Assembly: GCF_002259755.1 (NCBI RefSeq) | Contig: NZ_MWWY01000021.1 | Location: forward strand, 62,001 to 126,000 | DNA: 64,000 nucleotides | From: Bifidobacterium hapali | Lineage (GTDB): Bacteria; Actinomycetota; Actinomycetes; Actinomycetales; Bifidobacteriaceae | Direction of reading: 5' to 3' | Shown: positions 27,916 through 34,890 of the stretch, in pieces | How the letters are laid out: the number at the start of each line of letters is the position of its first letter | How positions within the stretch are numbered: position 1 is the first letter of the stretch | Translations under genes and position numbers: made by a program | The notes under the pieces: model-generated | Database searches by the model: none | What the model was told of the DNA's origin: nothing | Seen by the model: only the letters and a program-made list of their open reading frames with translations

Positions 27916-28976
27916 GTGCGACGAATCTTTGGCAGTCGATAACAGGTACGCTCTCGCGGTTGACGTTTAATCCTGCGCTCGGTTGGCCGGTCGGTGGCTT
28001 GATTGCTGCAGTAATGATCGGCTTGGCGGTTGCGGCAGTGATCGTGCATGTGCGTCGCACTCGCGCGCAGACGACTGACGAAACGACAGCGAGTTGCGTG
28101 GTGCGCGTGCTGCTGTGCGTAACGGTTGCAGTGATGGCGTTAACGCCGAGCATCGTATCGACTACGACCAGTCAGGCTGTGAACGCGACTGACGTGGTGG
28201 TTGCGGTTGACGTCACTGGTTCAATGGCGGTTGCGGACGCGCAGTATGGGTCTGCTGAGTCGATGAGTCGGCTGGATGCGGCTAAACGCGCGGTTGCAGA
28301 TATTACGTCGCTGTACGCGGATGCGAGTTTTATGGGGCTACGATTCGGCGGTTCGGCGGGAACGGTGGATGTACCATTAACGCCGGATGCGCGCGCGATC
28401 AATACGTGGGCGAATACGCTTGCGGTTGAGGCGACGAACGTGTCTGGCGGGTCGAGTCTTGACGCACCATTGGATGCGCTGTTGGTCAATCTCAAATCGA
28501 TTCGTGAAAGTCGACCGAACGATGCGATTATTCTGTATCTGATTACCGACGGCGAAGAAACTGGCTCAACAACACGACGCTCATACTCAACGTTGCGCAA
28601 GTATCTCAACGATGGTTTTACAGTTGGTGTCGGCTCTACGGCAGGCGGCAAGATTCCTGTTATCCGTGACGGCAGTGCGGTTGATGGCTCGTGGGTTACT
28701 GATCCTGATACAGGTCAGCCGGGTATTTCTAAGTTAGATGAGACAACGCTTAAGAATATTGCCGATGAGATCAGTGGCACGTATGTGGCTGTGAACGCGA
28801 ATGCGACGATGGCGAACGGCGTGTCGCAACAGCGATCGCAACAGTGGCGAGTGACGACGACAGTGAAGCAACGCACTCGTACAACGCCGATAGTATGGCC
28901 GTTGGCGATTGTTGCGGCTGTGTTGTTTGCAGCGCAGATTGGTATGTGGATTGTGCAATCGAGGAGGCTATTATGA
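27912..28976 (+). CDS. VWA domain membrane protein (BatB-like)
   Basis: A 354-residue second VWA protein. Two N-terminal helices (about 24-47 and 61-84), then the VWA domain starting VVVAVDVTGSMAVAD (DxTGS variant of the adhesion site), with a Thr in LRFGGSAGTV and an Asp in LYLITDGEETGS, and a C-terminal helix (IVWPLAIVAAVLFAAQIGMWIV). The ATG at 27912 overlaps the previous stop. The longer reading frame from 27846 is excluded because it would overlap by 66 bases. With the previous VWA protein it probably forms a membrane complex served by MoxR. Confidence 0.91.
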   Translation: MSATNLWQSITGTLSRLTFNPALGWPVGGLIAAVMIGLAVAAVIVHVRRTRAQTTDETTASCVVRVLLCVTVAVMALTPSIVSTTTSQAVNATDVVVAVDVTGSMAVADAQYGSAESMSRLDAAKRAVADITSLYADASFMGLRFGGSAGTVDVPLTPDARAINTWANTLAVEATNVSGGSSLDAPLDALLVNLKSIRESRPNDAIILYLITDGEETGSTTRRSYSTLRKYLNDGFTVGVGSTAGGKIPVIRDGSAVDGSWVTDPDTGQPGISKLDETTLKNIADEISGTYVAVNANATMANGVSQQRSQQWRVTTTVKQRTRTTPIVWPLAIVAAVLFAAQIGMWIVQSRRLL

Positions 28977-29626
28977 GTGCTCATGCTGATCATGCGCGTG
29001 GCCGCAACCATGATCGTGACCGTGCGACTGAGCGCTCACGCGCGAGTCGCTCATCTCGTTCGATACGAATGCAGTCTCGTGCGTCAATCGGCGCACGCGT
29101 TGTAATCGGCATAGTTGCGGGATTACTGCTGATTACAGGTGTACTCGCTTCAGTCAATTTGCGCGCAGTGAGTACGTTTAATCAGGCGACAAGTAATCTG
29201 AACGAGAATATCGCGGCCGCACGCTCAGATACACCCGATTACAACACGTTGAGTACGCGACAAGATCAAACTGATGCACAGTTTGCTGATGCAGCTTCGG
29301 CTGGCGTAGTGTTGTTACCGTCGATTCGTGAGGCAATTGCCGCTAATGCTGCAGTGTCAGAACAGCTGACGAAATTCGTGAACGATCAGTTGACTGCGCA
29401 AGAAGAAGGGTCCTCTGACGATCAGCAATCGGCACAGTCATCTAGCGGTGCGGAGTCTGACTCATCGAATGGTGGCGCGTCTGGGGGGTTGACTGATGAG
29501 CAACGTCGTCAAGTCGAAGAACTGCTCAAAGCCAACGAACAGTCCACGCCGTCGAACGGCACCACGACGGATGGCTCACAGTCCGAGACCACCAACAACA
29601 CCGGCAACACCAACAAACCGTGGTAA
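28973..29626 (+). CDS. Membrane protein, last gene of the MoxR operon (possibly DUF6466)
   Basis: A 217-residue protein. The first 40 residues are very basic and His/Arg/Ser-rich, followed by one membrane helix at about 43-65 (VVIGIVAGLLLITGVLASVNL), a helical extracellular segment (FNQATSNLNENIAAARSD, about 72-140) and a Ser/Gln/Gly/Asn-rich tail with a short LTDEQRRQVEELLKAN helix near residue 180. The ATG has GAGGAGG at 6 bases and overlaps the VWA stop. Similar proteins end this operon in bifidobacteria; I recall the family name DUF6466 but cannot verify it. Function unknown. Confidence 0.72.
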   Translation: MSAHADHARGRNHDRDRATERSRASRSSRSIRMQSRASIGARVVIGIVAGLLLITGVLASVNLRAVSTFNQATSNLNENIAAARSDTPDYNTLSTRQDQTDAQFADAASAGVVLLPSIREAIAANAAVSEQLTKFVNDQLTAQEEGSSDDQQSAQSSSGAESDSSNGGASGGLTDEQRRQVEELLKANEQSTPSNGTTTDGSQSETTNNTGNTNKPW

Positions 29627-29660
29627 GGAGCTAACGGGACAGCACCGCGAGATGCTTTAT

Positions 29661-29688
29661 CATGGCTCCCCTGACAAGGGAAGCCATG
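29661..29688 (+). terminator. Hairpin after the MoxR operon (family 5)
   Basis: CATGGCTCCCCT pairs with AAGGGAAGCCATG (one mismatch) around GAC, 35 bases after the operon stop; the ~28-base span resembles the GGCTCCCC hairpins at 20012, 31383 and 41026. No T-run. Confidence 0.55.
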
Positions 29689-29733
29689 ATTACGCACTAG
29701 CGCGCATAATCAGACACCGTGTATCATATCAAG

Positions 29734-29750
29734 CTAGACACAGTGTCTAG
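29734..29750. promoter_or_regulatory. Probable TetR operator
   Basis: A perfect 8-bp inverted repeat, CTAGACAC-A-GTGTCTAG, 28 bases before the tetR ATG, just after a TATCAT -10-like box at 29722-29727. A half-similar AGACACCGTGTAT lies 20 bases upstream. The layout fits autorepression. Confidence 0.65.
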
Positions 29751-29778
29751 ACAGCTTGTCTCAATACAAGGAGTCAAT

Positions 29779-30426
29779 ATGCCACGACCACGCAGGGATT
29801 CCGAAATCCTTCCTGCCAAAGAACGCATGGAAAATGCGTTCTGGGATCTACTCGCCGACCGCGAATATCACAAAATCACCGTCACTGACATCGTGCACGA
29901 AGCCGGCGTCAACCGTAACTCATTCTACTATCATTACAGCAGTCTGCCAGAACTCGCTGATTCAGCTATCATGCACGTCGTGCAGCAAGCCAAACCAGCA
30001 CTGCCCACGCCAGACTCTGACCCAGACGTTACATGGCGCGAAAACATGACCAATCTCATGCAATCGCCCGAGCATCGCGAACGGCTCGATCGACTCTCGC
30101 TCATCGCCGGTCCACACAGCTCGCCTGAACTTGTCGATTCGCTCCGCGATTTCGGTCGACTCACGATTATCCACGTACTGCAGCTGCCCGAACAGATCGA
30201 TCTCAAGACTGATCTCATGCTTGATTTCACGGTTGGAGGCATGCTCACTGTGCTCAGCCGATGGCCTGAACTGCGCGATAATGTTGAGCTTGACGACCTA
30301 CTTAACGAGGATGTGGCTGTACTGGCAATGAGCATGTGCTTGTCACTGTCACGCAACGATTTGCTCAGCTATTGGCATCGTATTTTCCGCGGTAACATCG
30401 GCAATATGCCCAGCTCGCAAGCATAA
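29779..30426 (+). CDS. TetR/AcrR family regulator
   Basis: A 215-residue repressor-type protein. The N-terminal helix-turn-helix (about residues 18-60) is MENAFWDLLADREYHKITVTDIVHEAGVNRNSFYYHYSS in pieces, and the C-terminal ligand domain has LDFTVGGMLTVLSRWPEL. AAGGAG at 29768-29773 fixes the ATG at 29779; the frame extends to 29719 without a ribosome site. A palindrome just upstream is the likely own operator. The only gene following is mscS (46 bases on), so control of mscS is possible, or the target is elsewhere; no transporter is adjacent. Confidence 0.87.
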   Translation: MPRPRRDSEILPAKERMENAFWDLLADREYHKITVTDIVHEAGVNRNSFYYHYSSLPELADSAIMHVVQQAKPALPTPDSDPDVTWRENMTNLMQSPEHRERLDRLSLIAGPHSSPELVDSLRDFGRLTIIHVLQLPEQIDLKTDLMLDFTVGGMLTVLSRWPELRDNVELDDLLNEDVAVLAMSMCLSLSRNDLLSYWHRIFRGNIGNMPSSQA

Positions 30427-30472
30427 GCCGCTAGGATAGAGCGCAAACGCACATGATTCGACAGGAGCCAGT

Positions 30473-31288
30473 ATGGATAACATTACCGATGCAACGCAAG
30501 ATAGTCTCAATATTATGCAACTTGCGTTGAGCTGGCTTGCATCGAACGCGGCTCGGATCATTTTCCTCGCAATCGTACTGATTGCCGCGTGGGTCATCGT
30601 CAAAATCGTCAGTAAAGTGTTACGCAAACTGCTCGACCGCAGTAATATGCCGAGCGCATCGATTTTTATCAATATTGTGCGTGTACTGATTTGGGTTGTC
30701 GCCGCAACAATCGTACTCAAACCAGTGTTCGGCATTGATCCAACCACACTGATGACAGCGCTTGGCGTCGGCGGCATTGCTGTGTCGCTTGGTTTGAAAG
30801 ATACGGTTGCGAACGTGATCTCAGGATTCGGACTCATGCTCGGACGCGTGATTCAGCCCGGTGATCTGGTAACCGTCGCTGGTACCACCGGCGTGGTCAA
30901 AGATATTACGTGGCGGCAAACTGTGGTGCGCGAACGAAACGGTAACGAGATGGTGATTCCAAATTCGGTACTCAACACGGCATCGTTGGAACGACTCACG
31001 CCCAGTAATGAAGGTACCGTAACCGTGCCGTTTACTGCAAAAGCCGGCATCGATACAACGGAAGTCGAGCGACGCATTATTGATGTCGTCACGCGCGGGA
31101 CAGCTGACGTTGCAGCAGATGACAGTGTGCCACTGGTGAAATTTACTGGATTTACACCCTTCGGTATTGAAGGGCAAGTGCTGGTATTTGCTAAGCCCGA
31201 CGTATTCTTGTCGAGCGTGCGCGACGCAGCAGTGCGAGCATTAGCTGATGCCGATTTCCTCGAACAGCGCGCGGCTATCGGCGCGTAA
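30473..31288 (+). CDS. Small-conductance mechanosensitive channel MscS family
   Basis: A 271-residue membrane channel that opens on membrane tension to let solutes out under osmotic downshock. Three membrane helices (about residues 21-40, 62-84 and 90-115); the pore-lining third helix is ALGVGGIAVSLGLKDTVANVISGFGLMLGRVIQPGD, with the Gly/Ala packing pattern of MscS. The beta domain follows (VKDITWRQTVVRERNGNEMVIPNSVL), then the alpha/beta cytoplasmic cage. AGGAG is 6 bases before the ATG. It may be co-transcribed with the tetR gene ahead, or be read from TAGGAT at 30432. A GGCTCCCC hairpin ends the convergent gap with ddl. Confidence 0.9.
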   Translation: MDNITDATQDSLNIMQLALSWLASNAARIIFLAIVLIAAWVIVKIVSKVLRKLLDRSNMPSASIFINIVRVLIWVVAATIVLKPVFGIDPTTLMTALGVGGIAVSLGLKDTVANVISGFGLMLGRVIQPGDLVTVAGTTGVVKDITWRQTVVRERNGNEMVIPNSVLNTASLERLTPSNEGTVTVPFTAKAGIDTTEVERRIIDVVTRGTADVAADDSVPLVKFTGFTPFGIEGQVLVFAKPDVFLSSVRDAAVRALADADFLEQRAAIGA

Positions 31289-31303
31289 TCCAACAGCTGT
31301 ATT

Positions 31304-31319
31304 AATTCGTTAACGAATT
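31304..31319. other. Perfect 16-bp palindrome
   Basis: AATTCGTTAACGAATT, 16 bases after mscS and before the family-4 and family-5 repeats. In the convergent mscS-ddl gap it cannot be a promoter operator for either neighbour; a protein-binding site or chance are both open. Confidence 0.5.
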
Positions 31320-31350
31320 CGCCACCCCTTAAAAATGGCTCGCATAGCGC

Positions 31351-31367
31351 GTCCGCAATTGCAGGAC
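31351..31367. repeat. GTCC-GCAATTGC-AGGAC repeat (family 4)
   Basis: A fourth copy of the motif at 16-34, 24027 and 24130. Here the core is the perfect 8-bp palindrome GCAATTGC, and the preceding bases GCATAGCGC match the GCGC tract before the other copies. Confidence 0.7.
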
Positions 31368-31382
31368 GAACTGGTCGCTATC

Positions 31383-31408
31383 TTGGCTCCCCTTGCTAGG
31401 GGAGCCAA
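31383..31408. terminator. GGCTCCCC hairpin between mscS and ddl (family 5)
   Basis: TTGGCTCCCC and GGGGAGCCAA form a perfect 10-bp stem with a TTGCTA loop between convergent genes; probably a two-way terminator. Confidence 0.65.
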
Positions 31409-31416
31409 AGAACTGC

Positions 31417-32556
31417 TTAACGCAGCACGCCTTCGATCAGCGTGGTGATGAGATCCGTGTAGCTCACGCCAGTAGCCTCCCAAGCCTTGGGATACATAGA
31501 AATCGGCGTGAAACCAGGCATTGTATTGATCTCGTTGACCATCACGTCGCCGTTCGGCGTCACGAACGTATCCACGCGGCTTAAGCCTGCGCCATCAACC
31601 GCCTTAAACGCTTTGACAGCAGTTTCTCGTACACGTTCAAGCAGATCATCAGGCAAGTTTGCCGGTACTTCAACGTGGCTTGCAGACGCATCCATATACT
31701 TGCTGTCGAAATCGTAGAACTGATCGTCGCCGCCCGCGCGCTTGTCAAGCACAATCTCACCGGGCCAGCTGGCACGAGGCTTCTCACCAGCTTTCGGGCA
31801 CAATACCGCACACTCAACCTCGCGCGCAGCAATACCCTGCTCAACGAGAATACGCCAATCATGGTGGCTCGCCTCGTAAACCGCGGCCGCAAGTTCAGCC
31901 GCATCACCAGCATGCTCAACCTTGGTCACGCCAAAGCTGGAACCAGCGCGCGACGGCTTGACAAACAGCGGATACTCAAGTCCAGCAGCCTCAACTTGTG
32001 CGAGAATCGCATCGCCGTTCGCTGCAAATTGAGTCACCTGATCGAATCCACGCGCATCCAACGTGATACCAGGTGCAACCGCAATACCAGCAGCCGCAAG
32101 CAGCAACTTCGTATAATGCTTATCCATGCACGCGGCAGACGCGAGTACACCACAACCAACATACGGCACGTTCATCATCTCAAACAGGCCCTGAATCGTA
32201 CCGTCTTCACCAAACGGGCCATGCAGCACCGGAAATACCGCGTCAATATGACCAAGCGAAGATAGCGTGCCATCAGTGTTGCGCGCGAAGAAACCATCTT
32301 GGCCAAGCGCAACATCGAGCACAACATCACGCGAATCAGCAGTCTTCTCAACGGTCGGCAGCGTACTGCCACACAAGTTCCAACCGCGCGGGTCCTCACC
32401 GTCAACAATCCACTGACCAGCCTTCGTAATACCAACTGGAACCGGCTCGAAACGGTCGGTGTCAAGCGCTTTAAGCACGCCGGCCGCCGAAATACAAGAG
32501 ATCGAATGCTCGTCGGCTTTGCCGCCATACATCACGATGATGCGCTTTGTGGTCAT
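31417..32556 (-). CDS. ddl: D-alanine--D-alanine ligase
   Basis: ATP-grasp enzyme joining two D-alanines for peptidoglycan precursors. The 379-residue protein has IIVMYGGKADEHSISC at the start (family signature VxxGGxSxEHxxS), FPVLHGPFGEDGTIQGLFE, the ATP-grasp GSSFGVTKV Gly loop and the metal/substrate block RVDTFVTPNGDVMVNEINTMPGFTPISMYPK. Two in-frame ATGs lie at 32562 and 32556; AAAGGA suits the second. It is the third gene of plsC-gpsA-ddl on the minus strand, 61 bases after gpsA, so it mixes membrane-lipid and cell-wall synthesis under shared transcription. Confidence 0.96.
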   Translation of the reverse strand: MTTKRIIVMYGGKADEHSISCISAAGVLKALDTDRFEPVPVGITKAGQWIVDGEDPRGWNLCGSTLPTVEKTADSRDVVLDVALGQDGFFARNTDGTLSSLGHIDAVFPVLHGPFGEDGTIQGLFEMMNVPYVGCGVLASAACMDKHYTKLLLAAAGIAVAPGITLDARGFDQVTQFAANGDAILAQVEAAGLEYPLFVKPSRAGSSFGVTKVEHAGDAAELAAAVYEASHHDWRILVEQGIAAREVECAVLCPKAGEKPRASWPGEIVLDKRAGGDDQFYDFDSKYMDASASHVEVPANLPDDLLERVRETAVKAFKAVDGAGLSRVDTFVTPNGDVMVNEINTMPGFTPISMYPKAWEATGVSYTDLITTLIEGVLR

Positions 32557-32617
32557 ATTCATCCTTTTGTCTAAAACGCAATACTGGGGCAGTAGCTTAC
32601 TCGCCGCGCTCCCCTAC

Positions 32618-33613
32618 TTACTCTTCAGTGATCTCGTCGCCGAACAGCAATCCGAGCATCTGCTGGCAAGAAATACCGTCTTCAAGCACGCGACTCATCG
32701 CATACGCGAGCGGAGTTGCAACGCCAAGTTCCTTGCCGAGAGCAACAACTGCACTCGTAGTCGGCACGCCTTCAGCCACGCCATTGCTCGCCTTGGTAGC
32801 TTCCTCGACACTCAAACCCTTGCCAAGGTTCGCACCAAACGTGTAGTTACGGCTCAACGGAGAGCCACAAGTGGCAGTCATGTCGCCCACGCCAGCCAAG
32901 CCAGCAAACGTCTTCGGGTCAGCACCGGCAGCTTTGCCAAGGGCAGTGAGCTCAGCAAGTCCGCGGGTTTCAATCATTGCAGCCGTATTCTCACCGTATC
33001 CAGCGCCGCGAGCCATACCGACGGCGAGCGCAGTCACGTTCTTGAGAGAACCGCACATTTCGAGACCGATAACGTCACGCGTAACGAACGCCTTGAAATA
33101 GTCGGTGGTGCAGGCTTTCGCAACCTTACGCGCGTTATCGAGATCCGCGCAGCCGACAACAGTTGCAGCCGGCTGACGATCAGCGACTTCCTTGCTCAAA
33201 TTTGGACCGGAAACAGCGGCGAATCGTTCGGCAGGTAGATCGAGAGCTTCACGCACGACTTGGTCCATGCGCTTGCTGGTCGTGCGTTCGATGCCTTTCA
33301 TCAGGCTGACGACGATTGCCGTTTGAGGGATGAGATTCTTAAATTCGGCAAGTGCGACGCGTGCGAATTGCGCGGCGATCGCAACGACGACGATTTCAGC
33401 GTCTTTGACGGCCTCAGCACGATCGCCTGTAGCGGTCATGTTGTCGGGCAGTTTGGCAACGGACGGTAGGCGTACACCGTTGTGATGATGGTCGCGAATA
33501 CCTTCAACGATTTCAGGTTCGATCGCCCACATGGTCACGTTGTTACCTGCGTCGGCGAGGACTTGGCCGAAGGCGGTACCCCATGCGCCTGCGCCTAGTA
33601 CGGTAATGTTCAT
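32618..33613 (-). CDS. gpsA: NAD(P)+-dependent glycerol-3-phosphate dehydrogenase
   Basis: Makes sn-glycerol 3-phosphate from dihydroxyacetone phosphate for phospholipids. The 331-residue protein begins with the dinucleotide-binding MNITVLGAGAWGTAFG, has VVSLMKGIERTT and the catalytic Lys region in CGSLKNVTALAVGMARGAGYGENT, and GDMTATCGSPLSRNYTFG. AAGGAG sits 9 bases before the ATG. The first 11 codons and the ribosome site are duplicated upstream at 33729-33784 in disabled form. It follows plsC, and the product is the substrate for acyltransfer, a sensible partner. Confidence 0.96.
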   Translation of the reverse strand: MNITVLGAGAWGTAFGQVLADAGNNVTMWAIEPEIVEGIRDHHHNGVRLPSVAKLPDNMTATGDRAEAVKDAEIVVVAIAAQFARVALAEFKNLIPQTAIVVSLMKGIERTTSKRMDQVVREALDLPAERFAAVSGPNLSKEVADRQPAATVVGCADLDNARKVAKACTTDYFKAFVTRDVIGLEMCGSLKNVTALAVGMARGAGYGENTAAMIETRGLAELTALGKAAGADPKTFAGLAGVGDMTATCGSPLSRNYTFGANLGKGLSVEEATKASNGVAEGVPTTSAVVALGKELGVATPLAYAMSRVLEDGISCQQMLGLLFGDEITEE

Positions 33614-33692
33614 AATAATTACTCCTTAACTTATACCCCCGCATGGGGTGCTGTCATATTACCTCACGGCTGCCGCCGCTCGGCGTCGCCTA

Positions 33693-33715
33693 CTGACAGT
33701 CCACCGGACTGTCAG
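33693..33715. repeat. CAGTCC/GGACTG hairpin (family 3, single copy)
   Basis: CTGACAGTCC and GGACTGTCAG form a perfect 10-bp stem with a 3-base loop. It shares its CAGTCC/GGACTG core with the array at 23948-24211 and lies between the two gpsA start copies. Confidence 0.7.
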
Positions 33716-33728
33716 TTTAACGGCTCCG

Positions 33729-33784
33729 CCCATGCGCCTGCGCCTAATACGGTAATGTTCAAAATAATTACTCCTTAACTTATG
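33729..33784 (-). pseudogene. Duplicated, disabled start of gpsA
   Basis: This stretch repeats the region 33585-33632 covering the gpsA ribosome site and first codons, with few changes. The start codon is TTG instead of ATG (33762), so a 16-residue peptide reading NITVLGAGAW then AEPLN could be made from 33762 to the stop at 33712. It lies in the plsC-gpsA gap, 144 bases upstream of the real start. Confidence 0.85.
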
Positions 33785-33801
33785 TAATTAGTCAGTTATG
33801 G

Positions 33802-34686
33802 TCAGTCGTGCACGCGCCGCATAGTGCGGTAATCCCAGTAGCCGTCAGGCGCGGATTCGCCGCGGATTTGAGCCATAATCTCGGTCATGCGAACGCGAAT
33901 ACGACGGGTCAGTTCGTCGGCGAGCTCGGCTGGAACTTCATCACCCCACGACTGTGCGTCTGCGAGTAAGTCGGCATAGTCAAGTCGCGTGTCATAGCAC
34001 ATGACAACGTTCTTGCGCGGCCACGGCCACCAGTGGTTAATGCTGGCCGCTCCCCACGTCACGGCGCAGAACAATGGCACTTGATAGCCAAGCCGCCGCG
34101 ACGATTCAAGCGCAATCACGCCAACACCGTTTTTCATGCTCATCGGCCATTTCTTCGGGTCGCGCGTAACCGTGCCTTCAGGCCAAATCGTTAACGGCCG
34201 GCCAGAAGTCAAAATTTCAATTGATGTTTCTTCAATAGCCTTGGCTTTACCGCTGCGTCGTTGTACCGGTTGCATGCCGACGAGCTGGAACCATTTGCCG
34301 ATCACTGGCCAGTGCGCCATTTCTGCTTTGGCCATATATCGCGGGCGACGGCCCATATGAAATAGGCTGGCCATTGGCACGAACACATCAAACATGGTGA
34401 CATGCGTAGCGGCGGTAATAAATGGGCCAGTTTCAGGAATATTGTCGAGTCCCCACGCGCGCGTTTTGCAACTGGCTTTGAAGACAAGGTCAACGCCTTT
34501 TAAGAGACGGGCTGTGCCTTTGGGATGTTGCGCGTTAATTTCGGCTTGATTGATACGCCGATTCGGTCCGGTCGGCAGGTCACGCATCGGGTCAACAAGC
34601 GTATGCTGCTTGGCAAGTCGGGCAACTTGCTCGTTTGACAGTGGCGCAACCGCAGAGCGCGGCGACGGTTTTCCTTTGGATGCCAT
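33802..34686 (-). CDS. plsC: 1-acyl-sn-glycerol-3-phosphate acyltransferase (PlsC family)
   Basis: Transfers an acyl chain to lysophosphatidate, the second step of phospholipid synthesis. The 294-residue protein has the HX4D motif in THVTMFDVFV (His-Asp, about residues 82-87), the substrate Arg region RRSGKAK, and the EGTxxR-type box WPEGTVTRDP. Start at 34686 (MASKGKPS): the minus-strand TACAAT box lies 8 bases upstream, with GGGGCC between, so the message is probably leaderless; the longer frame to 34770 runs through the MITE and is rejected. It heads plsC-gpsA-ddl. Its promoter lies 10-20 bases from MITE copy A. Confidence 0.92.
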   Translation of the reverse strand: MASKGKPSPRSAVAPLSNEQVARLAKQHTLVDPMRDLPTGPNRRINQAEINAQHPKGTARLLKGVDLVFKASCKTRAWGLDNIPETGPFITAATHVTMFDVFVPMASLFHMGRRPRYMAKAEMAHWPVIGKWFQLVGMQPVQRRSGKAKAIEETSIEILTSGRPLTIWPEGTVTRDPKKWPMSMKNGVGVIALESSRRLGYQVPLFCAVTWGAASINHWWPWPRKNVVMCYDTRLDYADLLADAQSWGDEVPAELADELTRRIRVRMTEIMAQIRGESAPDGYWDYRTMRRVHD

Positions 34687-34694
34687 AAGGCCCC

Positions 34695-34700
34695 ATTGTA
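34695..34700 (-). promoter_or_regulatory. -10 box of plsC, leaderless start
   Basis: TACAAT on the minus strand, 8 bases (GGGGCCTT) before the ATG at 34686. The MITE begins 11 bases upstream of the box, so the -35 region lies inside the element: the insertion may have supplied or altered this promoter. Confidence 0.55.
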
Positions 34701-34710
34701 CCGAGGCCCC

Positions 34711-34875
34711 TGCGCAGCGAATCATTCTCAATAAGAAAAGTGTGAGGATTGGATTTCTGCAATCGAACATAAGCCACTGATAAACGGCGTTATTCCAACG
34801 ATCTATAAAATGTGCGATTGAGCGATTTTGTGCGTTTGGCTCACACTTTTCTTATTGAGAATGATTCGCTGCGCA
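34711..34875. mobile_element. MITE-like element, copy A (165 bp)
   Basis: Ends in 36-bp perfect terminal inverted repeats beginning TGCGCAGCGAATCATTCTC and continuing AATAAGAAAAGTGTGAG. No coding capacity. Copy B at 36422-36586 has the same length, orientation and nearly the same core; copy C at 61264-61428 is inverted with a diverged centre. No clear target-site duplication is visible. It lies 15 bases after the stop of the AAA ATPase gene. Confidence 0.88.
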
Positions 34876-34890
34876 ACCTTCCCATTGATA

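Noticed and set aside
34687-34770. Extended plsC N-terminus from 34770
   Set aside because: It reads through the MITE end and the -10 box; the MASKGK start with a leaderless promoter layout is better.
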